Of a stretch of 64,000 nucleotides of DNA, positions 32,470 to 43,305 are shown one piece after another. The stretch spans positions 5,332,001 through 5,396,000 of the forward strand of contig JAHEWK010000002.1 of assembly GCA_020740775.1 (NCBI GenBank), given 5' to 3'. Made by a program: the position numbers and the translations under genes. Every line of letters begins with the position of its first letter. Position 1 is the first letter of the stretch. The notes below the pieces were generated by a model. That model was not told the DNA's origin and searched no databases. It worked only from the letters and a program-made list of their open reading frames with translations. Source of the stretch: Ilyonectria destructans. Taxonomy: Eukaryota > Ascomycota > Sordariomycetes > Hypocreales > Nectriaceae.

Positions 32470-34092
32470 TTACCATCCAGGGACCTTCCTCACGTTCAAT
32501 TTCCACCCCGAGTAGATTTTAAAGAGTGTTAGTGCAAAGTTATCTCCTATTTCCTGGCCTTCATCCGACCCGTTGCATGGGTCCATAGGAGTAAACTCAT
32601 AACGGCCTACAAGGCTAGCAACGAGACAAGAAAGTTGATCTCTCGCGTACTGCTCGCCCACACATCGGCGTGGGCCACTGCCGAATGTCAAGAACGAGTA
32701 CCGGTGATCTGCTCCGCCGGTAGGATTGTCTATCCATCTTTCTGGGTTGAAGACGCGAGAATCGGGACCCCAGTGGATAGGGTCACGGTTGAGAGCCCAA
32801 GGCGAAAAGACAATCTTGGTGCCCTTGGGCATGGGCTCTCCAACGAGAGTTGTTTGTTCCACGGGCTCCCGCCATAGTAGTGTGTTAATTGAATGGTAGC
32901 GCAAGACTTCGTTGATGACAGCGTTGAGATATTTCAGATTGTGAAACTGCGATTGGCTAACGTCCTCTTCTGAAGAAGAGTAAGGAGAAGGTATATGCTC
33001 TCGAATCTCCTTTCTAAGACGTTCTTGGATATCAGGATGTCTTGAGAGTAAGTGGATGGCCCAACAAGCGGAACCTGCCACGGTCTCGGTGGCAGCGGCG
33101 AAGAAGTGAACTGTTTGCTCAACCAGATCTTGGTGGGAGAAATGACCCGTCCGCATTATCAAGGTGAGCATGTCGGCATCAGGATCCTCTGCGTACTTGA
33201 CGAAATTACCCTCGTGCTCCGTAACCACATCCTCGGCTGTGGCGCGGACCAGGTTCATGATGCTGTGAATTGTGTTGACTGCACGAAGAGGCAGTTTCAG
33301 TGCAATGTTGGGCCCGATAATTGAAGCAGCCCTGAGTGTAAATTGCCCTCGCTTTGTTGTCTTGAACATCTCGATATAAGCTCGGCCAAAGCGGACCTTT
33401 GGGTCGTGGGAACCCTTGGTGCTCTTTCCTTTGCCAATCCTCTGAAGCGTCTGGAACTCTGTGTTGAAGCCGAATCGTCCAATTATGTCGATGCTTGCCG
33501 CGGAGACCAGTTCGATGATGTTAGCAACACCGCGCATGGAGCCTTCGATGTGATCGCTCATGACAGATGACTCCACTATGGTTGTGTGTTCCGGAAGGAG
33601 TTCGATCCCATCGACTGCTGCCTTCCAAAAGGTTGGAAAGCACTTCTTCATCTGAACAGGACTGAAAACCGGGTTGAACCTCTTGCGAGCTTGTTTGTGT
33701 TGCTCTCCTTCTTGGATGAGCAAGCCATGGCCAGCAATATTGTTTGCTAGAATCCACTGAAGCTCAGGTTTGACAAACTTATAGGCGTTTGAAAACAAGA
33801 GATCTTTAGCAGCATCTGGACTGGCAATCAAGATGCGCTCCTCATTGAACAAGCCCATGTACCTGATGAGTCCTTGGTGTGGCAACTCGTCAATCCATTT
33901 TTCAATCTCGGGGACTTTAGGTTCGTGGAGAAGACGGAATAAGACAGAGCCTTGCTTTGGAGAGGGAAGATGCTTGAGAGGACTGAAACGTGGTTTGCTA
34001 AAAAGGCGATTGAGACAATACAATGCTATACCTAGCGTAGCCAGGATAGGAAGTATCATGGATGGTTTGGTAAGAATGCTAAACGACGACAT
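32470..34092 (-). CDS. Cytochrome P450 monooxygenase (intronless)
   Basis: One uninterrupted frame of 540 aa from ATG 34092. It has an N-terminal membrane anchor (residues about 10-30), the I-helix motif FAAATETVAG, ExxR as NEVLRYH, a PERW segment (FNPERWIDN) and the haem loop FLTFGSGPRRCVGEQYARDQL at its C-terminal end. The lack of introns contrasts with the 12-exon P450 at 20740, so the two come from different P450 lineages. It resembles the CYP4/CYP52-like fungal group with an alcohol-, alkyl- or fatty-acyl-type fold, though the substrate is not readable. It is divergent from the MFS exporter at 34761 across 668 bp, which suggests shared control, for example oxidation followed by export. 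Confidence 0.87.
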   Translation of the reverse strand: MSSFSILTKPSMILPILATLGIALYCLNRLFSKPRFSPLKHLPSPKQGSVLFRLLHEPKVPEIEKWIDELPHQGLIRYMGLFNEERILIASPDAAKDLLFSNAYKFVKPELQWILANNIAGHGLLIQEGEQHKQARKRFNPVFSPVQMKKCFPTFWKAAVDGIELLPEHTTIVESSVMSDHIEGSMRGVANIIELVSAASIDIIGRFGFNTEFQTLQRIGKGKSTKGSHDPKVRFGRAYIEMFKTTKRGQFTLRAASIIGPNIALKLPLRAVNTIHSIMNLVRATAEDVVTEHEGNFVKYAEDPDADMLTLIMRTGHFSHQDLVEQTVHFFAAATETVAGSACWAIHLLSRHPDIQERLRKEIREHIPSPYSSSEEDVSQSQFHNLKYLNAVINEVLRYHSINTLLWREPVEQTTLVGEPMPKGTKIVFSPWALNRDPIHWGPDSRVFNPERWIDNPTGGADHRYSFLTFGSGPRRCVGEQYARDQLSCLVASLVGRYEFTPMDPCNGSDEGQEIGDNFALTLFKIYSGWKLNVRKVPGW

Positions 34093-34760
34093 GATGAAGA
34101 GTACTGATAGTTGGAATAAACAAAGTTCTGGTCAGAAGTATGCTGATTGCATGTTAGCTTCCCAGAATCAACCAGAGCTCATTGCTATATTTGAAGACAA
34201 GTCGATCGCTGACGCTTCCTACGCTTCCTCTACAACTGCCGAAAACACATCCGCAACAAGACCGTAGCCGCGGCAGACATTGTGCTTCGAGTTCAGGCTA
34301 ATGCTTCCGCTTCACCTTCCGGGAGTCAGCGGCGACGCCTGGCCGCTTGTGGTTTGGGCTGGGGTTGACACTTCCTGTACAAATGCCGACGGCAGAGCCA
34401 CAACAAGTCCCCAGCTTCATAAGCCGAATACCGATCTCCTCTCTCGTGTGGGGCCTCTCAGCCCTCGGTCGGACAAGATATCGTTTCCTGCTGTTCTAAA
34501 AGAGGAAACTCTGATCGCACCCTCATGCACTCGCATCCCATGTCACATGAGGTGCTTTGCCGCCAAGCTGCTATTCCCTGATGCCTGAACGGCTTCCGGA
34601 CATTGGAGGCTGCATATTATCACTTTGACTACCGTTATCCGCAGAGTGTACTACAAATAACACAAGAACCGGGCTGCCGTTTCCCCGCAGGTCAAACTCC
34701 CCATCTACGCAATCTCATACATCATTATCCATTTGTTGCTCGTTGCAGACCATTTCTACT
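34093..34760. promoter_or_regulatory. Bidirectional promoter region, P450 and MFS exporter
   Basis: 668 bp between divergent genes with several CGG/CCG half-sites (for example TCGGTCGGA near 34466-34474) but no exact TCGGNCCGA palindrome. I see no gene in it. Confidence 0.4.
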
Positions 34761-36323
34761 ATGCACGTACTAGCCTCCAACGAAACTCGAAATATTTCAG
34801 ATGATAGGGAGTCTGCAAGGCCAACCTCGGGCTCCGATGGCCTCGAAGAGGGGGCTAGGCCAGTAAACTGGTCATTTTCCAGAAAATGGGCCATCGTTGG
34901 GAGCACGTCACTTGCCACCTTTGTCGTTTCCTTTGGCAGCAGTGTCTACTCCGCCGCAATCCCACAGGTCCAAGCCAAATTCCGCGTTTCCAGCGACAGA
35001 GCCCTCTTGGGGATTACACTTTACGTGCTTGGATTCGCCTTTGGACCGATGGTCTGGGGCCCAGCATCGGAGTTATACGGAAAGAGTCGACCGTTATGGA
35101 TCGGATACTTTATCTTCTGCGTTTGTCAGCTGCCCTGTGCGCTCGCAGAAGACTTTGCGCTACTCTTGACCTTCAGGTTTCTCTCCGGCTTGGCAGGGTC
35201 TTCAACTCTGGCAATTCTTGGGGGCATGTACGTCGATTTTCTCACCGACCCAGTGGAACGCGGAATCTCTACAGCAGTTTTCAGCGTGGCAACTTTTTGC
35301 GGGCCAACAGTAGGCCCGATTCTGGGAAATCTCGCTGCAGTGAGGTTAGGATGGCGATGGACTGCATGGCTCACCCTGATAGGAGGTATTTTCTTCGGAA
35401 CTGTGGCTTTTTTGCTCACACCTGAAACTTCTGAGGTGGTGATACTACGCCGGAAAGCTCGGAAAGCTCGGAAAGCCGTCAGTAGAAGCGGATCATCCGA
35501 AGATGTACTGTCTCGAACACGTCGCACCGAGTCGGGCGTGTCAGTATTTCTTCGAAACTACCTCACGAAACCAACCCGGATGTTCGTCCGTGAGCCAATA
35601 GTGAGTCTATCGGAATTTTGCTGGGAAAATTGCTGATGGTTTGTCATAGCTGGTGTTCTTCACCATCTACATGAGCCTCGCTTACGGAGTCATATACATA
35701 ACCCTGACCATGTATCCGCTTGCTTTCGTCACATCTCGTGGGTGGTCCCGGGTCGACGGAAGCCTGCCGTTCATTGGTATAGTAATTGGCGTGATAATAG
35801 CGTGCATAGCCATTGCTTTGCACAGCATCTACTACGTCTCCCCGCGGCTCCAGGAAACCGGAGTCCACGTGCCGGAACGACGTCTGCCACCAATGATTGC
35901 CGGCTCGATTATTCTATCTGCTGGTACGTAGGGCTCCATTATGTTCGATTCAAGCTCACAAAAGTTCCGCTAGGCATATTTTGGTTTGGTTGGGCCTCTA
36001 ACCCGTCAACCCCCTGGCCCGTCCAGGTTCCAGCGGGAGTTCTCATCGGCTGTGGCTCAATTTTGGTCTTGATGACCGGCGTGGTATATCTGATTGAGGT
36101 ATACCTTATCCATGCCAATAGCGCTTTAGCCTTCAATAATCTTGTACGCTGTGTAATAGCGGCGACATTTCCTTTGTATGTTACAGACTTGTTGGAGGAA
36201 GCAGGGTTGAAAGTAGGTGGTTCGGTCCTGGGTTCCATCTGTCTTGTGCTTTCTCCTGTTGCATTTCTTTTCTGGCGATTTGGTCACACTATCAGGCGTT
36301 GGTCAAAGTTTGCTCAGGCTTGA
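34761..36323 (+). CDS. MFS drug:H+ antiporter-type exporter
   Basis: Three exons: 34761..35600, 35650..35923, 35974..36323, giving 1464 nt and 487 aa. The protein has an N-terminal cytosolic tail, then 12 expected spans with DHA1-type motifs: the loop after span 2 (FGPMVWGPASELYGKSRPLWIG), motif B-like RFLSGLAGSS, and motif C-like SVATFCGPTVGPILGNL. Late in the protein comes WFGWASNPSTPWPVQVPAG, characteristic of fungal polyamine- and drug-exporter-like MFS proteins. Members sit in the plasma membrane and export small molecules. The ATG at 34761 is used because upstream in-frame codons lack another ATG. It is divergent from the P450 at 32470-34092. Confidence 0.85.
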
Positions 36324-36402
36324 GAATAAAATGGTGTACTTGGCCTGTATTGAGGAACCCTGACGGGGAGGCATGGCATGTCACCGCACTGCACTAGAAA
36401 AC

Positions 36403-36610
36403 TTTATCTTGATGAGAAACAGCTAGTTTATTGATTATCATATGTGCTAACCCCTTTGATGGGAGGCACAGCTGATGGCTCCGGAGCCAAAGTCACACGG
36501 AAGATGGCGGAAGGGGCTTACAAAGACTAGTCTCAGCCCTGCGTTGGCAAACCTTATCTCGATGAGAAACAGCCAGTCTATTCATTCTAACATCTGCCAA
36601 CCTCTTAGCT
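36403..36610. repeat. Degenerate tandem pair
   Basis: A segment starting AACTTTATCTTGATGAGAAACAGC (about 36405) recurs, with mostly transition differences, from about 36550 (AACCTTATCTCGATGAGAAACAGC). The two copies are about 145 bp apart. They may be the remains of a duplicated element. Confidence 0.5.
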
Positions 36611-37948
36611 ACGGAACTTAACCGAGGGCTCTCGGGGTTGCCTAGGAACCCGAGCCACGCGGGAGATCGAACGGGAAGGGTTTCATTATGCGGGGAATGC
36701 GGGGTTGACCGCGGCAACACGCATTCCATGCTTTCTGGAAACCAGACGACGCAGCCTGCTCTTGTGGACGCAAGAGAGATGATGCTATCCTCTCGGAGTC
36801 TCGGGTGCGGAAGGCGGCACCGATAGCCGGCTCTGAGGGTTACGATACCACCCCACAACTACCCTATCTAGCTAGAAAATTTCAGCCTTGCTTCCTACAA
36901 TATCCGATACCCCTCGCTACCTTTTGTGCTCTCGGCATCACAAACGTGTTCCTGGTGGGTGAGCAACAAGTGGATGCTTCTGTGCCCCACAGGTCTCCGT
37001 CATGAGAGGTGGGGCCGGCTTAGTCAACCCCGTGGGTCCCTCCGGCGGGCCGTCCCGGAAGTCTTATATATTGATTTGGAATGTTGTAACTTGTAACTAC
37101 GTCACGCGCCAAGTAAAGTATCGTGTTGTCTACAAGCTTAAATTTTGGATCTGAGACTAAACTTGTCGATATATGCTGAAAAATGTGAGCACCCCAAGCC
37201 AGGGGTGATTATTAGCTATAGTACCTATAAATTGTTGAAACTGAATCCAGCATAAAAGGCACCGTAGAAGTGAATGCTTCCATTCTGACTCCCCCGACTG
37301 TGTTGAAATTATTATGGCTACAAGGGACGAGTTTCAACTAGTAGTTAATAGAAAGGAAGGGGCACTCAGAGGTATTTATTACTTCCATACCCTAGAGGAC
37401 TGGGATCTTTGATGGTTTGATACTGCACTCTCTGTCAAGTTCCTGCGTGTTTTCTTATTGACGCATGCATTTGCCTCGCCAGCTTGGAATATGGACGTGA
37501 ATCACCACACACCCTAACATCAACATGTACACGTACATTGTCGCTTGATCGTTTTCCTGACCTTCACAAGAATTGGTTAGGAGTAAAGAGTGTGTTGGAT
37601 TGTGACCCTCTATTACGAAACCTCTGATGGATCGATATCTTGACCTTAGTCAGAAGGGGAGTGAGATGACATAAAGCCCTCTCGAGAAATGAGGGGGGCC
37701 GAGGCATCCTACATCAAGACAATCATCATCTTTGGCCTACACATCGTATTGGACGCTATCACCCTCATCGAATTGGCCGTATCGGATCTAACAGAGTGCT
37801 ATTGTCAATTCAATTGGTGTGTCTTGGAGCGCCTAGATTAAAATGGCTCATCTGGTGCTAGAATCAATGATTCAGATTCCCAGCAAGTTTGAGACAGACG
37901 CGAAGGATCGGTACTCTAAAACTGATAGTATGTACAATTATCTTCTCT
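36611..37948. other. Repeat-like intergenic debris
   Basis: No gene recognised. Open frames near 36640-37005 show no family motif. The stretch 37749-37815 has a diverged counterpart near 60963-61030 (see findings). Confidence 0.4.
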
Positions 37949-38053
37949 CGCATTCTAGCATACGCTACCTGATCAGACAAAAAGTGGAATGCGCCCTCTA
38001 ACAGGAGGCGCTGATAGTAGCGTATATATACAGGTTCATAATATGTAACATCT
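37949..38053. repeat. Dispersed repeat, copy 1
   Basis: About 105 bp related to 59944-60052. Both contain CGCATTCT, then an AACAGGAGGCGCTGATA core and a CATAATATGTAACA end. Copy 1 ends next to the 3' end of the C2H2 zinc-finger gene. Confidence 0.6.
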
Positions 38054-38070
38054 TCAGCTACTATTTCAGC

Positions 38071-40378
38071 TCATGCTTCGTCTCGTTGTATAGCGTCAGG
38101 ATGTACCCTTCTCCGATGTCTTTGCAAGTTGTCGACTCGCGTAAAATGTTGACCGCACTGGTTACAAACCACTGTGTCCATCATGAGGCCTTCTCTCTCC
38201 GCATACGCTCGGTGTGCCGCACGGTAATGTCTGTTCATATCACGAGCTGATGCGGCTGTCTTAGCGCAACCCGGGTTCGCTTCACAACGAAAAGGTCTTT
38301 CATGCTTTCGAAGATGCTTACTAGATTTCAGGATCGATAATCGTCAGTCATCCACAGACGCGGGCAGTCAAGCGGTACAAAGGCGTGGGAGATAACATAC
38401 TTGAGATCATGTCGTGCCATGAAAGTCCTCACACAACCTGGCTCTGGGCACCGCAGCATGCCAGAGTCTGATACATACTCGCTTGTATTTTGGCGTACTC
38501 CATATGTCGGTGAGTCGGCAGGCTTGGTAGTCATTTCCTCTCCATCAATGTATGGGATCTCGGCTCCTGGAACTTGTATCACTGATGAGCCACTGACTTT
38601 AATGTTGGAATCTTCACCCCCGGTTTCCGAGCGAGTTAACCGTGTCGTACCTGCTGCGAGTCCGTCGGAAATCTCAGTTCTCTTATCAAGTGTATTCCTC
38701 GACGGCAGAGACATCTGTTCTTTCAAGTCGAGCTGCTCCGGCTCCGTAAATTGATCTAGATTGTCCTCACTGTTGCCGGGCTCCGGTAAGTGACTGCTCG
38801 TATCATGCTCACCCGACACCCAGTCTCGCAAGCTGAGTACATCAGACAATGCATCGTCAGCTGAAATTGAACGTGTAATATGTCCTTGTTCAATTTCTTG
38901 TTCGTCATCAGTAGCTCGAGGCAGTGCAAAAATAGCCAACTGTTCTTGGTGTGCAGCGACATGCCTCTTAAACCTGACCATACTCACGACAACATCCTGA
39001 TGGCTTCGTGTCAAGCCGTTGCACTTCGCTTGTTCACCTCTGCTGGTATGGAGTTTCTTCGCCCATTCATCGCAAAAAGGGCAGTCTCGTGCTCGGAAGT
39101 TTACAGCAGTTTCCCGCCCAGTGTCTTCGAGCACGTGTAGTTGCTGGTCGTTGAAGGTGCCGTGAGTAGCGAGATGTGATTGAAGCTGATCAATCGAGGC
39201 CCCCCTCACTTGATCGCAGAAAGAGCAATTGTATGTGGCTTTATGTTTGTTCATCTCATGCGCAAACCACGAGTCAGGATCTCCGAAAAGTAGATCGTCA
39301 CACTCGCTGCCACCTACTGTGCAGACGTATGCCTTGAGATCACGGAAGGCATGTTTTCTAATAGACCGTCAGTAAATCTTTCAAAGATAAGGAAAATTGA
39401 ACACTTACTTCCAGGCTCTCTCTTTTTGGAATGACTGAAGCGTAAAGCAAATGGGACACTCAAATGGTTTTCCATCCTTAGACAAGTCGGCCAGAGACGG
39501 TAATCGCAGAGCCGTAGAGCAATCTGTCATAGTAGAGGCCGACACAAAGGACAGCGCATCGTCCTCGTCTGTCTCAAATACCTTGGGGACCATGCCTGGA
39601 ACAAATGTTGTCGCCTTGCTAGACATCCTTTCCGTGCCTGCTGTCGGATTATCATCAATTATGTCCTCTATACCCAGCCGGGATGTATGGTCTCGACAAT
39701 ACTTGATGAACTGTCTCCGTTTGGCGATGGCACCGCCAAGGCGAGCGGAAAGCCAGCTCGTACGCAACTTGCGATGCTTCTGCTCGACGTGATCGACGTC
39801 GAATTGCTTTGGAAACGCCAAGTCTGAGACTTGAAGAGCTCGTTGGAATCGATCGCGAGGCGTGGATCTTCTTACGAGCATGCCAATTCCGAAAAGCGAA
39901 CTGATGGACTCTAATATTACCTTGAGAATGACCTGAGATTGATCTGAAGGCTGCGATTCTGTATCCAGATCTGCTGTCAACGGCCAGTTCTCACGAGTGC
40001 CGAGTATAATACTCAACACTAAGAAAAATAAATCAGCCCTAAACATGGAACAAGGCGTGCACGCAACTCACAGTCCCCAATGGCCTCTGAAATGTCGTCC
40101 AGTTGTCTTGATATCTCATCACGGATCTCTGGGGCATTGGAGAGCCTGTGATCCAAGGATAGCTTCGTCACGGGCCCTCGAAATGCCCCCAAATTTCCCG
40201 CCCACAGAACGAATTTCTCCAAGGCATTGGTAATTGATGTGCATGATAGCGCATGAATACAACCATTCTCTGTATCATTACTCTTATCCAAGTGGCTGAT
40301 GAGGCTTTGGAACTGTTTCTTCACCTGGCGAGTCTTTTTCTCGATGCTCTCCTTGGGTTCTTGTTGCCATTCGGACAT
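38071..40378 (-). CDS. C2H2 zinc-finger protein with fungal N-terminal helical domain
   Basis: Four exons: 40378..40072, 40018..39409, 39357..38401, 38320..38071, giving 2124 nt and 707 aa. An N-terminal helical region (ISHLDKS...ISRQLDDISEAIGD) runs into a basic stretch. Then come spaced C2H2-like or related zinc elements: CPICF, YNCSFCDQV...H...H, CPFCDEW...HQ, and at the C-terminus LRCPEPGCVRTFMARHDL with a finger completed across the last intron, then FRCEANPGCAKTAASARDMNRHYRAAH and CNQCGQHFTRVDNLQRH. Proteins of this build are numerous in ascomycetes and often lie beside NLR-like genes; the function is unproven. It is divergent from the DUF7580 gene across 278 bp. A DNA-binding role is plausible. 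Confidence 0.8.
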
Positions 40379-40656
40379 AGCTGAAGTTGGGACTTCAGAA
40401 AGAACGCAAAGTCGATGGTAGGTAGAAATGAGTCATATTAACGGGAAAGCATCTGAATAGAATCAGGCTGAAGATTTATGTTGTCTTAACCCCGCACTTA
40501 CCACGTGTCGTTGGGATGGTTGGGCAGATATGCATATCAGGCTCTGCCTCTACCAACAAATCTCCTGACCTTCAGCTGGACATTCGTTATCGCTCAGCAT
40601 CATAAACTCACCGTGCCGCTCATTTCTATCGGCCAAGTATATCCTTGGGCGCCGGC

Positions 40657-42551
40657 ATGTCGGGTTTTGAAGTTGCTGGGATTGTTCTCGGCGCGTTCCC
40701 CATCGCCATCACAGCCGTGGAAGAGTTTCGCGATGTCGCAAAACGCTTGAAGCTATTTTATGAGGTCAGAACAGAGTACAAAAGATGTCGTGATCAACTG
40801 GCATACAATCAAATTCTGTTCAAAACAAACCTGAGACGGCTGTTACTACCTCTCGTGGTAGATGACGACAAGATTGACGAACTGCTGGCTGATCCAGGCG
40901 GATCGGGTTGGAAGGAAAAGCCACTTGATGACCTCCTAAGGAAGCGCTTGAAGGACACCTATGGGCCATACTTTGAGTTTGTCAAAGAGATGGGAACGAT
41001 TATGGATGAGATGAACGAGGAGCTAGCCCTGGATTCCGAAAACATCCAAAGCCAAATCAACAGTCCGGTGAGGATGATCGGTCTCCAGAGTCGGGGAGTA
41101 TCTCTAACTTTGTGACCAAAGCAAGCATCGAGAGGCAGTGAGCGGCTCCGGTCTGCAATCAGCAAAGAAAGCAGAGCTTTTCAGCTCTACCGGGCCAAGT
41201 TCAGTCGTGGGGAATCAGTTCGGAAACGTCTTTTTTCCGAGTTTGAGGGTTACAACGAGAAGCTAGAGAAGCTGTTGGAATGCAGTGACAAAGAAACGCG
41301 GGTGATTCAGCAGAGAGATTCTATGGTGAAGAGAACTGCAACTCATCTCGCGCTTTGCACCTTTTGGAAGCAGGCGACGACACTGTTCAGAGCCCTGACC
41401 TCGGCATGGAACTGCCACTGCCAGGCATCGCACGGAGCAGAGTTGATGTTGCAGCATCGTACCACTCAGCAAGCAGAGTTTCATGTTACGTTCATAACAT
41501 TTAACTCTTCTGAGTGGGATATTTGCAGCACTAGGATCTCGGAGAATGAGGAGACGGTTGCCGAGCAGCTGCACGAGACCGTTCAGATACTTGAGAGACC
41601 ACCCTTTCCGCAGCCTAATCACAGAAACCTTGCGCCGGCAAGGCCTGCTCTGAAGTCTGCATCTACCTCAACAACCGTTCAAGTAGTGAAGTAAGTTAGA
41701 CTGCGGAATATCTGCTAAAAGTGTCGAGGCTTATGTATTGCAGACAAACTCCGTCGATTACTCTCACGTACAATCAACCAACTACGAAACTCAGTATTAC
41801 TCAAGAGATATCAATTCTCTGTACTGCTCTCAACCAGACTCAAGACTCCTATTGCGGTTATCTTAGAGAAGACGAATGCCGGTTCGACGTCTACATGTTG
41901 TCTCGGCACAATACTAATGCCTCTCCTCCATCCGTGACGCTTAACCAGATTCTTCGCGAAGATGGTTTCTCGCAGCCTACTCGGACTCAAAGATACGGAC
42001 TTGCACTAGTATTGGCGTCTTCGTTTCTTCAGCTACTCGACTCACAATGGCTCCCTACTCCACTTCGAAAGAGGGACATCTTCTTCAAGAGCGACTCTAG
42101 TGACTCGAGTTCGTTCCATCTCGATCAACCCCGCGTGCGTCGCCAATTCAAGGATCGAGCTGATGAGCTAGCATCCGGTGCATGCGGGAGAGCTGGTGAA
42201 TATACTGAATCTTTAGACCGGCTCGGCATTCTGCTGTTGGAGCTTGGCTTCGGAATGGCGCTCGAGGACCAACCTTGCAGAAAGATTTGGCCGCCAGGCA
42301 GCACGGCAAAAGAAGTAGAGGGCTTTGATCTCCTGGCTGCGCGAGATTGGCAGTGCCAGATATTCGAGGAGGCTGGGTTTGACTATGCTGATGCTGTAGG
42401 TTGGTGTCTTGGCGCAGGTCGAAACACACCCCGCGAACAGTGGAGGCAAGAGATGTTGCAAAACGTAATACAGCCGCTGGAACGGTGTCTGGATTGTCTG
42501 ACAAGGGGCGGTATCGCGGTGAAGGGAATCCTAGAAAGGACTAGGACATAA
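40657..42551 (+). CDS. DUF7580 family protein (possible cell-death or immunity-related)
   Basis: Model: 40657..41067, 41143..41690, 41744..42551, 1767 nt and 588 aa, normal for the family. The N-terminus (FEVAGIVLGAFPIAITAVEEF) is the helical start typical of fungal STAND-associated proteins, followed by a helical linker, a QT..SITLTYNQ block, and a C-terminal domain with LGILLLELGFGMAL. The first junction is uncertain. Either a 75-nt intron (donor GTGAGG, acceptor CAGTGAG) is spliced, or that stretch is coding with two frameshifts, because one of its frames also looks protein-like (SGSISNFVTKASIERQ). The second junction is clean. It is divergent from the C2H2 gene and lies in the same region as an NB-ARC/TPR receptor. 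The function of the family is unknown. Confidence 0.7.
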
Positions 42552-42649
42552 TCTTACGTACCTCCTTAATCTTAGAGGAAGAAACTTCTGTTACAAGATG
42601 GAAATATCAACACGCCTTATTCCCGCTTTGACAGTCCATAATCCAACAG

Positions 42650-43085
42650 TAATCAGTGCCCTTTCGGTTTAAGCCACCAGGCATTAATATTGTCAGTGCG
42701 GTTAAAGTTGCGAGACTGACATCTAGGTCCACCGCCGTATGGGACTCGGATGCAGAAGGCCGCGCATCTGCTGGGATGTCCCAGGCAAGATAGTCCGGGT
42801 GCCTGGCGACAACGGCTGTTCCTGCGACTTGGAGCCGCTCGTCAACCCGTTCCTGATAAGAACCGCAGCTACACTTGATTGCCAGAACTGGCATATGAGA
42901 TCGCCCTCCTTCGCGTTGGGGGAAATGACACCTGTGATCCCACTCTGGGCTACAAATAGGCGCGGTTTCATGTTACCCTCCCCACCACCATCGTGAGTGC
43001 CAGACTTGAATGGCTCCAGGCTTTGCAAGAGAGAGTCGGCGCTAGCTCTCAAAACATGTGTTATCAGATGACCCAATACCCTCAC
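42650..43085 (-). pseudogene. C-terminal HET-like relic
   Basis: Minus-strand frames carry a block like the end of a HET protein: PRLFVAQSGITGVI, then KEGDLICQFWQSSVAAVLIR, and in another frame VAGTAVVARHPDYLAWDIPA. The intact counterpart would be a 'GD.ICQFW...VLR' stretch with a following strand. Frame breaks and absence of the N-terminal HET core mark it as a relic. Medium confidence. Confidence 0.45.
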
Positions 43086-43305
43086 TCGCTTTCGACTAAG
43101 TTTGTTGTCATAGCTGTTGGCGATCTGCTGGTGCCATTCGTCGGAGGATTTGCCCAGGGTAAGATAGGAGTAGTTCCTTTAAGTAGTAGCTGGTATATCA
43201 GGCTAGCCCTGCTGTCATTAAACTCCAGTGCGTCAGTCAACATTATCACCGTTTCCAATCGCCACTCTAAGCACTGTTCCTGACCGTTTCCCCCGCTAAA
43301 CTATA

